Assembly: GCA_024235855.1 (NCBI GenBank)
Contig: JACKLN010000013.1
Span: 1-64,000, forward strand
Length of the DNA stretch: 64,000 bases
Reading direction: 5' to 3'
Origin: Burkholderiaceae bacterium
Lineage (GTDB): Bacteria; Pseudomonadota; Gammaproteobacteria; Burkholderiales; Burkholderiaceae_C
The notes beneath the pieces are model-generated. The model was not told the DNA's origin, ran no database searches, and saw nothing but the letters and a program-made list of their open reading frames with translations. The position numbers were made by a program, and so were the translations under genes. How positions within the stretch are numbered: the stretch's first letter is position 1; the number at the start of each line of letters is the position of its first letter. Below are positions 8,696 through 16,114 of the stretch, piece after piece.

Positions 8696-10290
8696 GGGGC
8701 GGGTCCTCCGAGCAGGGTGGCAATGGCGGTGTCGAGGGTGGCGGCATCCACGGTCTGCCAGCGCGCAGCGACGTGCTGATCCGGGCGCAGCAGCCAGGCG
8801 TGGCCGTCGGCCATGCCCAGGCGCTCGAGCGCCGGCAGGGCCAGCGCCGCGCAGCGCAGGCCGCGGGCCTGCCATCGCTGCAGCACGTCGTCCAGGTCGG
8901 CACGGGGGGCCGTGGTCATCAGCACCACGGCACCGTCGGCGACGCGGTCCAGCAGGTGGTCGCCTTCCCCCAGCTTCAGGTTGGGCAGCGGGTCACCGGC
9001 CGGGCCCGCACCGCTGTTCAGCGGCGAGTCTCGGTAGTCGTGCGGGCGCGACGTGCGCCAGTGGTACAGCGGCCGCACGAAGGCCTGCGTCAGGCTCAGC
9101 GACAGCACGGCGTCGCGCAGCAGGCGATAACCGCGCGTGGGCGGAGTCATGAAGCGCGTGCTCTTGCCGGCCTCGTCGACGATCTCGCGTGCGGCGGCCA
9201 CGCGCTCGTGGCTGTAGCTGGCCAGCAGTGCCGGCCCGGCCAGGCCGCGCACCACCAGCCCCAGTTTCCACGCCAGGTTCTGAGCGTCCTGGAAGCCAGT
9301 GTTGGCACCGCGCACGCCGAAGATGGGCAGCAGGTGCGCCGCGTCGCCGACGAAGCAGACGCGGTGGTGCACATAGTCGGGCAGGGTCAGCGCGCGGGCC
9401 GAATAGACCGAGCTCCAGTCCATCTCCCACGGCACGCCGGCGTGGCCGATCATCGCCAGCTGGGCGTCGATGCGCGCCTTCAGCGCTTCGGGCCGCAGTG
9501 CGTCGGCCGGGTCCTCGCCCGGCGGCAGCTGGTAGTCGATGCGCCAGATGCCCTGCGGCTCACGGTGCATCAGCACGGTGTTGCCGCGGTTCCAGTCCGG
9601 GTCGAAGAAGGCCAGGCGCTCGGTGGGCAGCGGCAGGTCGACGCGGATGTCGGCAATGACGAAGCGCCCCTCGTAGGCCGCACCTTCCAGCTTCAGGGCG
9701 CAGAGCTGGCGCAAGGTGGAGCGTGCGCCGTCGGCGGCCACAACCCAGGCGGCTGGCTGGCGATAGGGACCCGCCGGCGTGTCGACCTCGATCTCGGCGC
9801 CCCCGGCATCGTTGCGGTGCAGCGCCACCAGCTTGTGCCCCCAGCACAGCTCGACCCGCGGCTCGGCGGCGATGCGCGCGATCAGCAGTTCCTCCAGCAC
9901 CTGCTGCTGCAGGTTGGTCATCGGCGCGAAGCGGTCGTCCTCGGGGAACGGCGCTTCCATGCGGAACACGCGTTGCCCTCGGTAGAAGGAGTTGCCGAAA
10001 CGCCAGGCGAGGCCCTGCGCGGCCACGGCGTCGGCCACGCCGGCCTGCTGCAGGATCTCCATCGAGCGCCGCGTGAAGACGATGGCGCGGCTGCCCTCGC
10101 TGACCTGCAGGTCGGCCATCAGCAGCCGGCAGCGCACGCCCTGCTGCGCCAACAAGAGCGCCGTGGTCAGGCCGATGGGGCCGCCGCCCACGATGAGCAC
10201 CGGCGCGTCGGTAGGCACCGCCGGAGACGGCGCGCGCACGCGGTAATCAAAATATATCGACCGGCGGGGACTGGCGTCGGGGTGATGCAT
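8689..10290 (-). CDS. FAD-dependent aromatic monooxygenase (PheA/TfdB/MhpA type)
   Basis: A 533-residue group-A flavoprotein hydroxylase. The FAD Rossmann motif GGGPIG is at 35-40, the AADGARSTLR motif at about 185-194 and GDAAHLLPIFGVRGAN at 315-330. A C-terminal thioredoxin-like domain about residues 430-530 is typical of the phenol-hydroxylase/MhpA branch. Such enzymes add an OH ortho or para to an existing hydroxyl using NAD(P)H and O2. It is the first gene of the eight-gene minus-strand operon. No clear ribosome site precedes the ATG, so a slightly different start is possible. With a gentisate-dioxygenase-like gene upstream, making a gentisate-type product is plausible. Confidence 0.9.
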   Translation of the reverse strand: MHHPDASPRRSIYFDYRVRAPSPAVPTDAPVLIVGGGPIGLTTALLLAQQGVRCRLLMADLQVSEGSRAIVFTRRSMEILQQAGVADAVAAQGLAWRFGNSFYRGQRVFRMEAPFPEDDRFAPMTNLQQQVLEELLIARIAAEPRVELCWGHKLVALHRNDAGGAEIEVDTPAGPYRQPAAWVVAADGARSTLRQLCALKLEGAAYEGRFVIADIRVDLPLPTERLAFFDPDWNRGNTVLMHREPQGIWRIDYQLPPGEDPADALRPEALKARIDAQLAMIGHAGVPWEMDWSSVYSARALTLPDYVHHRVCFVGDAAHLLPIFGVRGANTGFQDAQNLAWKLGLVVRGLAGPALLASYSHERVAAAREIVDEAGKSTRFMTPPTRGYRLLRDAVLSLSLTQAFVRPLYHWRTSRPHDYRDSPLNSGAGPAGDPLPNLKLGEGDHLLDRVADGAVVLMTTAPRADLDDVLQRWQARGLRCAALALPALERLGMADGHAWLLRPDQHVAARWQTVDAATLDTAIATLLGGPAPC

Positions 10291-10809
10291 GTCAGAGCAA
10301 TTTAGCGCTGGACACGTCCGGTCTCGACCCGGAGCGGAAGTTCATGTTCGAGCGCTCGTGGTCCTCGCGCTCCACCGCCGCTGCAGCAGGGCGACGGCGT
10401 CGCCCGCGTTCTCCGGCCCACGCTCGCGGGGCGCTGCCATGGTTGATCCGCGGCCGAGGCTTCAACGCCGCCAGGGGTGAGTCAACGTCCAGGCAACCGC
10501 GAATGGGTCCTGCGCCCGCAGGCGCCACCGCCACCCTGCGACACCCGCTCGCTGCCCCTCGGTCCAGACGCCACGACGCTGAAGAGGGCCGGGGGTTCGG
10601 GTGGGCGGGCGCAGGCCCCATTCGCGGTCCCCTCGTCGGTGACAGACCGACGCCGGCGTTGAAGCCTCGTCGGTGGCTCACCACGGGCAGTGCCCCGCGA
10701 GCGTGGGCCGGAGAACGCCTGCCCGGACCCCCGGCCACGCTGAACGGCGGCACTGATCCCTGCGCAAGTGTCCGCATCGAGTCGGAACCGGACTTTGATG
10801 TGCCGCCGT
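10291..10809. other. Gene-free interval filled by inverted repeats
   Basis: About 520 bases between the FAD monooxygenase start and the cupin stop contain no convincing gene: open frames on both strands are rich in Arg/Pro/Ala, have no ribosome site and mirror each other because of the inverted repeat. The promoter of the minus-strand Rieske/TRAP operon must lie in this interval (or within the repeat), but I could not identify clear -35/-10 boxes. Confidence 0.6.
10406..10718. repeat. Large imperfect inverted repeat, two 114-base arms (MITE- or REP-like)
   Basis: Arms 10406-10519 and 10605-10718 are equal in length and pair with an 85-base centre. The outer 33 bases match with one mismatch (10406-10438 against 10686-10718). 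Inside are a perfect 15-base match (10456-10470 with 10654-10668) and a 24-base match with one mismatch (10496-10519 with 10605-10628). The parts between are diverged. It codes for nothing recognisable. Its symmetry suggests a non-autonomous mobile repeat or a strong cruciform/RNA hairpin upstream of the catabolic operon. Confidence 0.75.
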
Positions 10810-10812
10810 TCA
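10741..10812. repeat. 13-bp perfect inverted repeat around 46 bases
   Basis: TGAACGGCGGCAC (10741-10753) and GTGCCGCCGTTCA (10800-10812) are exact complements. The right arm contains the stop codon of the cupin gene. It could be the ends of a small element or a weak hairpin at the 3' end of that gene; no T-run follows, so I do not call a terminator. Confidence 0.55.
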
Positions 10813-11874
10813 CCCTCGGGCCTCCCGCCACAAGCCCAGCTTCTCCTGCGCCACGCGGTCGGAGTACGAGAACAGCGCCCAGTCGTCCTGCGCATGCAGG
10901 GTGTACGGCATCCAGCCCGGCACCACGGCGATGTCGCGCGGGCCCATCGCGAACACCTGGTCCGCCACGCGCAGTTCACCGCGGCCCTCCACGGTGGTGA
11001 ACACCATGCTGTCGCTGCTCCGATAGGGCAGCGTCGCGAAGCCGGCAGGCAGCAGGCGCACCATGGTGGCCATCGTGGGCATGGCCCAGCCACCGTCCAC
11101 CGGGTTCACGTAGCGCATCAGGTGGCCGGTGTACGCATCCGGCGCGCCGGCCCGGGTCAGCGCGTGCAACGCCTCGCGGGTGCGTGCCCAGGGGTAGTTG
11201 AAGACCGGCGAATTGAGGTTCCTCGCCACATACCCCACCGGCAGCAGGCCGCTGCCGTAGCGCGCCAGCGCGTCGCCCACCGGGCGCGCCACCGGTGCCT
11301 CGGCCTGGTCGTGGTCCTCGCGGAAGGTGCTGCCGAAGAAGGTGCACAGCGGGATGTCCAGGCCGTCCAGCCAGACCATCGGTCCGTCACCGTCGTGGCC
11401 GTGGTGGTGCCAGGTCCAGCTGGGCGTGATGACGAAGTCGCCCGGCTGCATGATCGTCTTCTCGCCGTCCACCGCCGTGTAGGCGCCCGAGCCTTCGACG
11501 ATGAAGCGCAGCGCGCTCTGCGTGTGGCGGTGGGCCGGCGCCACCTCGCCGGGCATGATCAGCTGCAGGCCGGCATACAGCGTGTTCGTGATCTGGGACG
11601 TACCGCGCAGCGCCGGGTTCTCCAGGATCATCACGCGCCGCTCGGCCTCGGCGGCCGAGATCTGCCGCGCCGACTCCATCACGTGAGGCCGCAGGTCATC
11701 GTAGTGCCACACATGGGGCACAAGCTGATGCACCGGCAGCTTGGGCACCAGGGCCTTCAGCCGCGTCCACAACGGGGCCAGGTGCTGGGTGTCGGCGCGG
11801 GCGTAGAAGGCCTCGCGCCGGGCGGCGACGTCGTCGTCACCAGGCATCGCGTCAGGTTCGGCCTTGGCATGCAC
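10810..11874 (-). CDS. Gentisate 1,2-dioxygenase-like bicupin
   Basis: A 354-residue bicupin ring-cleavage dioxygenase. The first cupin carries the iron ligands His115 and His117 (PAHRHTQSALRF) and His156 (PSWTWHHHGH), with GAYTAVDGEKT and MQPGDFVITP between them, all typical of gentisate 1,2-dioxygenases. The second cupin (EGRGELRVADQVFAMGPRDIAVVPGW, given here only by its ends at about 305-330) lacks the ligands, as usual. I choose a GTG start at 11874 because GGAG lies 6 bases before it; an internal ATG at 11847 is the alternative. It is divergent from a MarR regulator. Downstream maleylpyruvate enzymes are not in the window. Confidence 0.87.
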   Translation of the reverse strand: MHAKAEPDAMPGDDDVAARREAFYARADTQHLAPLWTRLKALVPKLPVHQLVPHVWHYDDLRPHVMESARQISAAEAERRVMILENPALRGTSQITNTLYAGLQLIMPGEVAPAHRHTQSALRFIVEGSGAYTAVDGEKTIMQPGDFVITPSWTWHHHGHDGDGPMVWLDGLDIPLCTFFGSTFREDHDQAEAPVARPVGDALARYGSGLLPVGYVARNLNSPVFNYPWARTREALHALTRAGAPDAYTGHLMRYVNPVDGGWAMPTMATMVRLLPAGFATLPYRSSDSMVFTTVEGRGELRVADQVFAMGPRDIAVVPGWMPYTLHAQDDWALFSYSDRVAQEKLGLWREARG

Positions 11875-11891
11875 GGCAGGCTCCGGGAGTT

Positions 11892-11905
11892 CATCAGTAT
11901 GCTGA
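11892..11905. promoter_or_regulatory. Candidate MarR operator in the divergent cupin/marR promoter
   Basis: In the 81-base gap between the cupin and the MarR gene the stretch around 11894-11905 (TCAGTATGCTGA) is a near-palindrome with 10 of 12 symmetric positions. A related half-site, ATCAGTGTAGG, follows 15 bases after. MarR dimers commonly bind such sites between divergent genes. Predicted by symmetry and position only. Confidence 0.4.
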
Positions 11906-11955
11906 CGATCAGTGTAGGAATAGACTGCCGGCCACCGAACCGGGTTAACCCCCGC

Positions 11956-12438
11956 ATGCCCGCCGCCCCCCCTGCCCTGCCGCCCCTGGACTCCCTGCCC
12001 GGCTACCAGATCCGCCGGCTGCAGCAGATCGCCGTGGGCCTGTTCATGGACGAGACCGCGGCGCACGACCTGACGCCGGTGCAGTTCGCCGCCCTGGCCA
12101 GCGTGGTCCGCCAGCCGGGCATGGACCAGCGCACGCTGGCCGGCGGCATCGGCCTGGACACGTCCACCACCGCCGGCGTGGTCGACCGGCTCGAGAAGCG
12201 CGGCCTGGTCCGTCGAGAGGCCGCACCGGACGACCGCCGCGTGCGCCGGCTGGTGGCCACCGATGCCGGCCGTGCCCTGCTGACGGCCGTGTGGCCCGGC
12301 ATGCAGCGTGCGCAGCAGCGCATCCTGGCGCCGCTGTCGGCCGCCGAACGGCGGCAGTTCATGGCCCTGCTGGGCCGGCTGGTGGCGGCCAACAACGAGG
12401 CCAGCCGGGCGCCGAGTCGGCCCAGTACGCATGGCTGA
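11956..12438 (+). CDS. MarR-family transcriptional regulator
   Basis: A 160-residue winged-helix regulator. DLTPVQFAALASV, the recognition-helix region GLDTSTTAGVVDRLEKRGLV and the wing REAAPDDRRVRRLVATDAG are classical MarR features. Divergent transcription from the gentisate-dioxygenase-like gene strongly suggests it represses that gene and responds to an aromatic acid. Its stop overlaps the start of chrA by 8 bases, so chrA is co-transcribed, though likely unrelated in function. Confidence 0.92.
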   Translation: MPAAPPALPPLDSLPGYQIRRLQQIAVGLFMDETAAHDLTPVQFAALASVVRQPGMDQRTLAGGIGLDTSTTAGVVDRLEKRGLVRREAAPDDRRVRRLVATDAGRALLTAVWPGMQRAQQRILAPLSAAERRQFMALLGRLVAANNEASRAPSRPSTHG

Positions 12439-13648
12439 GGCCGCGCCCGGTAGGCGCACCGGCTCGCCGGTGGAGGTGTTTCTGGCCTTCCTGAAACTGG
12501 GCCTGACCTCCTTCGGTGGCCCGGTCGCGCACCTGGGCTACTTCCGCACCGAGTTCGTCGAGCGCCGCCGCTGGCTGAGCGACGCCGACTACGCCGACCT
12601 GGTGGCGCTTTGCCAGTTCCTGCCCGGCCCGGCCAGCAGCCAGGTCGGCATGGCGCTGGGCCTGCGGCGCGCGGGCTGGTGGGGCCTGGTGGCGGCCTTC
12701 GTCGGCTTCACGCTGCCGTCGGCGCTGCTGCTGATCGCCTTTGCCTACGGCGTGGCGCAGTGGCCCGCGCTGGCCGGGTCCGGCGCCGTGCATGGCTTGA
12801 AGGTGGTGGCGGTGGCGGTCGTGGCGCAGGCCGTCTGGGGCATGGCGCGCACGCTCTGCCCCGACCGCCCGCGCGCCGGCATCGCCTTCGGTGCCGCGCT
12901 GCTGGTCGTGGCGCTGCCGACCGCCCACGCCCAGCTGGGCGCCATCGTCGCCGGGGGTCTGCTGGGCCGCTGGGTCTTGACCCTGCCGCCGATGCCGCCG
13001 CAGGACCACGCGGCGGCCGGCGTGTCGCGCCGCACCGGTGCCACCCTGCTGCTGTTGTGCGCGGCCCTGCTGCTGGCCTTGCCGCTGGCCGCGGCGGCCT
13101 GGCCGGAACCCTGGCTGCAGGCGGCGGCGGTGTTCTACCAGGCCGGGGCGCTGGTGTTCGGCGGCGGGCACGTGGTGTTACCGCTGCTGCAGGCCGGCGT
13201 GGTACCGCCGGGCTGGGTGGACAACGCCGGCTTCCTGGCCGGCTACGGTGCAGCGCAAGCCGTGCCCGGACCGCTGTTCACGTTCGCCGCCTACCTGGGC
13301 GCGGTGATGCCCGCGCCCTCGGGCGGAGGGGCCGGCGGCTGGGTCGGTGGGCTGGCCATGCTCGCGGCCATCTTCCTGCCGGCCTTCCTGCTCGTTGCGG
13401 GCGCACTGCCCTTCTGGGAGGCGCTGCGCCGCCGCGCCGGCATGCAGCGCACGATGGCCGGCCTGAACGCGGCCGTGGTCGGCGTGCTGGCCGCGGCGCT
13501 TTACGACCCGGTGTGGACCAGTGCCATCGGCTCGCGCGCCGATTTCGCGCTGGCCCTGGCCGCCTTTGGGCTGCTGGTGGTCGGCAAGGTCTCGCCGTTG
13601 TGGGTGGTGGCACTGGCGGCGCTGGCCGGTGCCCTGCTCGGCGGCTGA
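12431..13648 (+). CDS. chrA: Chromate transporter ChrA (two-domain)
   Basis: A 405-residue membrane protein of the CHR family, long form with two homologous halves. The first half has LGLTSFGGPVAHLGYF and QFLPGPASSQVGMALG, the second has GALVFGGGHVVLPLL and AVPGPLFTFAAYLGA, the repeated signature of ChrA. About ten hydrophobic segments are visible. Family members export chromate by proton-linked transport. The ATG at 12431 overlaps the marR gene end. Confidence 0.93.
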   Translation: MAEAAPGRRTGSPVEVFLAFLKLGLTSFGGPVAHLGYFRTEFVERRRWLSDADYADLVALCQFLPGPASSQVGMALGLRRAGWWGLVAAFVGFTLPSALLLIAFAYGVAQWPALAGSGAVHGLKVVAVAVVAQAVWGMARTLCPDRPRAGIAFGAALLVVALPTAHAQLGAIVAGGLLGRWVLTLPPMPPQDHAAAGVSRRTGATLLLLCAALLLALPLAAAAWPEPWLQAAAVFYQAGALVFGGGHVVLPLLQAGVVPPGWVDNAGFLAGYGAAQAVPGPLFTFAAYLGAVMPAPSGGGAGGWVGGLAMLAAIFLPAFLLVAGALPFWEALRRRAGMQRTMAGLNAAVVGVLAAALYDPVWTSAIGSRADFALALAAFGLLVVGKVSPLWVVALAALAGALLGG

Positions 13649-13655
13649 CCGGCGA

Positions 13656-14567
13656 CTACACCTGCGCCAGCGACCGCAGCGCCGCCACCTGGTCCAGCAG
13701 CGGCTGCGGCACCGGCACACGTCCCTCCAGCATCGCGCGGATCAACGCCGCGTTCTCGTCGACGGCGCAACCGGCGCCGCTGTCGGCCTCGTCGCCCGGC
13801 GCCTGGTCGAACATCACCTCGGCCACGCCATCCCGGAACCCCAGCAGCCGCGGCCGCCGACGCGGCGCCGCGTAGGCCTCGCCCTCGGTGCCGCGCATCA
13901 GCAGCGCGGTGGCGCCGGCCTGTTCCAGCAGCGCCTGCATGCTGTCCAGGTACGGCGGGTGCGTCACCGCCACCACGCGCACGCTGCGGCCCGGACACGG
14001 GTCCAGCAGCTTGGCCAGCGCATGGCCGCTGTTGCGCACGCCCAGGCGCGGGCGCAGCGCCAGCAGCGCGTCCAGTCCCGGGTTCAGCACCGCCAAGGGC
14101 AGCACCGCCAGACGGCGTGCGACCAAGTCGGCGGCAGCGGCCTCGGTGTCCGCCGCGGCATGCAAGTCCAGCGCCGCCAGCAGCTCGAACGGGCTGGTGC
14201 GGCTGTCGAAGTCGTGCCGGCCGTGGATCAGCACCGGCACGCCGTCTCGCGCCAGCAGCAGCGCCACCAGCGGCATCAGGTTGGGCTGCTTGCGCGCGCC
14301 GTTGTAGGTGGGCAGCAGCACGCAGCGCGGGCCGCCGTCAGGCACCGCCACGACAGCCGTGCGCGCCTGCATGGCCGCCATGAAGGCGGCCATCTCGTCC
14401 GGGCTTTCGCCCTTGATGCGGTAGGCCAGCAGCAGCGCGCCGAGTTCCATTTCCGGCACGGCGCCGTCGAGCATGGCGCCGAACAGCACCTGCGCGCGTT
14501 CGGGGTCGAGGTCGCGCGCGCCGCGGGCGCCGCGGCCGACTTCCTTGATCAGGGCCGGGAACTGCAT
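13656..14567 (-). CDS. ybiB: YbiB-type DNA-binding protein (glycosyltransferase family 3 / TrpD2 fold)
   Basis: A 303-residue protein with the anthranilate-phosphoribosyltransferase-like fold: N-terminal ALLLAYRIKGESPDEMAAF, then LLPTYNGARKQPNLMPLVALL, HGRHDFDSRTSPFELL and GVRNSGHALAKLLDP. The phosphate loop of true TrpD (GTGGD) is replaced by PTYNGARK, which is characteristic of YbiB/TrpD2, proteins reported to bind nucleic acids rather than make Trp. It converges with chrA (7-base gap). The ATG at 14567 starts the conserved region. Confidence 0.85.
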   Translation of the reverse strand: MQFPALIKEVGRGARGARDLDPERAQVLFGAMLDGAVPEMELGALLLAYRIKGESPDEMAAFMAAMQARTAVVAVPDGGPRCVLLPTYNGARKQPNLMPLVALLLARDGVPVLIHGRHDFDSRTSPFELLAALDLHAAADTEAAAADLVARRLAVLPLAVLNPGLDALLALRPRLGVRNSGHALAKLLDPCPGRSVRVVAVTHPPYLDSMQALLEQAGATALLMRGTEGEAYAAPRRRPRLLGFRDGVAEVMFDQAPGDEADSGAGCAVDENAALIRAMLEGRVPVPQPLLDQVAALRSLAQV

Positions 14568-14758
14568 GGCGGCATTGTGGGGCCGTGCCGCACACCCTGC
14601 CCCGCTGCCAGCGGCGCTCAGGCCCCGGATGCCACAGGCATTCGCACCGGCCGCGCGGCCTGGCCGGCTGGCTGGCCCGCTGGATCGACGACCGCGTGTC
14701 CGGCACCGCGCGCTGAACCGGTCGCGGTCCCGCTCGAACACCTTCGACGAAGGCAGCT

Positions 14759-15982
14759 TCAGCGCGGTACCGCGCGGCCTGGGCGTGGCCCGACGTAACG
14801 GGCCTGGACCCACATCCGGCGCCCGTGGGCCCGCTGTTCCAGGGCCTGGGCCATGGTGCCAGCCGCACGCGGCAGGTGTGCCAGCATCAGCGCAGCCTGG
14901 CGCGGTGCCTTCAGCGCACGGCGCAGCGCCACCAGGCCGAAGTCCAGCGTGGGGTGCATCGGGCTCCCATCCGCTTCCGGCGCCAGCCACGAGGCAGCCT
15001 CCGACCCGAGCGCGGTGGCCGCCTGCACCAGGGCCGCCGCCCGCGGGTCACCGCGCACGAAGAGATGGTGGTGGATCCCAGGCAGGGCATCGCCCCGCGC
15101 CCGGTGAGCCGCGGCCACCGACGCCAGCGAACCCGTGGCTTCCACCTCGTCGAACATCGCCTCCACAGCCTCGAACTCGCCGCCACTGAGGCGGGCGAAG
15201 CCATAGGTCAGGCTGGCCAGCAGGCAGGCGGCCAGGCTGCCCTGCACCGACGCCACCATGCGGCTGGACAAACCCATCAGGTTCGTCATCACGTCGGCGC
15301 ACAGCACCAGGGCCAGCCGCAAGGCGTCGTGCCCGGGCTCGGGGACACGCCAGGCCTGGGCCACCTGGAGGTGGAGCGGAGTGTCCGCCGGTGCCTTCGC
15401 CAACCAGCAGGCCACGAAAACCCGCAGGTGCCGGCCAAGCGCGGCGGCCAGGTCGTCACCCTGCAGGTGCACGCCGCCGATCAGGTGGGGCATGGCGACA
15501 CCCCACAGCGCGACGGCCCGCGACGCCGGGTCGGCGTCCTGCAGCTGGTCGGCCATGGTGTGCCACACCGCGGGCAACAACGGCGCCGGGCCGCTGAAGG
15601 CCGCCTCGGGCCGCACCCCCCACAGCACGGCGGCGGCTTCCTCCAGGCTCACCTGCCGGGCCCACGGCACCAGCGACCGTCCACGCACGACGATGTCGCC
15701 ATCCACCACGCCGGTCAGTTGGGTGTCCAGCAATGGCAGCCCGTCGAACAGCGTGCCCTGCAGTTCCGGTGTGGCGCGCGGCCGATCGCGACGTCCCTGG
15801 CGCAGGCGGTCGACCTCCCAGGCCGGGTAGCGGCTCTGCCGGGTCTGCGCCGGATCGGCCACAGCGGTCAGCAGCCCGCGGCTGACATAGGCGTACAGCG
15901 TGGCCTTGCGCACACCCAGCCGCGCCGCCGCCTGGTCGGCACTGAGCAGTTCACCGCTGTATCGAGGCGTGGACAGGGTCAT
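14759..15982 (-). CDS. HTH-citrate synthase homologue lacking both catalytic histidines
   Basis: A 407-residue protein: residues 12-60 are a MerR/excisionase-like helix-turn-helix (SADQAAARLGVRKATLYAYVSR) and the rest aligns with short citrate synthases (AAVLWG, LRLALVLCAD, VEAMFDEVE, DPRAAALV, ARYVGP). In active relatives LCAD is followed by HELN; here it is VMTN, so the first catalytic His becomes Val231. The GPxHGGA motif becomes FARLSGGE, so the second His becomes Ser266. Asp312 in GDPRA is kept. The frame is intact, so this looks like a repurposed, possibly regulatory, protein rather than an enzyme. It is divergent from the TonB receptor. Confidence 0.83.
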   Translation of the reverse strand: MTLSTPRYSGELLSADQAAARLGVRKATLYAYVSRGLLTAVADPAQTRQSRYPAWEVDRLRQGRRDRPRATPELQGTLFDGLPLLDTQLTGVVDGDIVVRGRSLVPWARQVSLEEAAAVLWGVRPEAAFSGPAPLLPAVWHTMADQLQDADPASRAVALWGVAMPHLIGGVHLQGDDLAAALGRHLRVFVACWLAKAPADTPLHLQVAQAWRVPEPGHDALRLALVLCADVMTNLMGLSSRMVASVQGSLAACLLASLTYGFARLSGGEFEAVEAMFDEVEATGSLASVAAAHRARGDALPGIHHHLFVRGDPRAAALVQAATALGSEAASWLAPEADGSPMHPTLDFGLVALRRALKAPRQAALMLAHLPRAAGTMAQALEQRAHGRRMWVQARYVGPRPGRAVPR

Positions 15983-16000
15983 GGCATGCCCGACTTGATT

Positions 16001-16017
16001 ACATTGATCAACATTGA
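16001..16017. promoter_or_regulatory. Tandem ACATTGA repeats in the divergent promoter
   Basis: Two copies of ACATTGA (16001-16007, 16011-16017) are exactly 10 bases apart, about one helical turn, in the AT-richer centre of the 132-base gap between the citrate-synthase homologue and the TonB receptor. They overlap TTGATCAA. This could be the binding site of the HTH citrate-synthase homologue or another regulator; prediction only. Confidence 0.35.
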
Positions 16018-16114
16018 CGATAGCTCAGGCGACCGGCTGCAATGCCTGCGACGTGCAGCCCCCGCACTCGATGCCCGTGCTGTTGCCGACTCGACCTTGC
16101 CCACCCGTGCTGCC

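Noticed and set aside
10292..11000. Protein-coding frames across the inverted repeat on both strands
   Set aside because: Both frames arise from the two repeat arms, have no start signals and no domain similarity.
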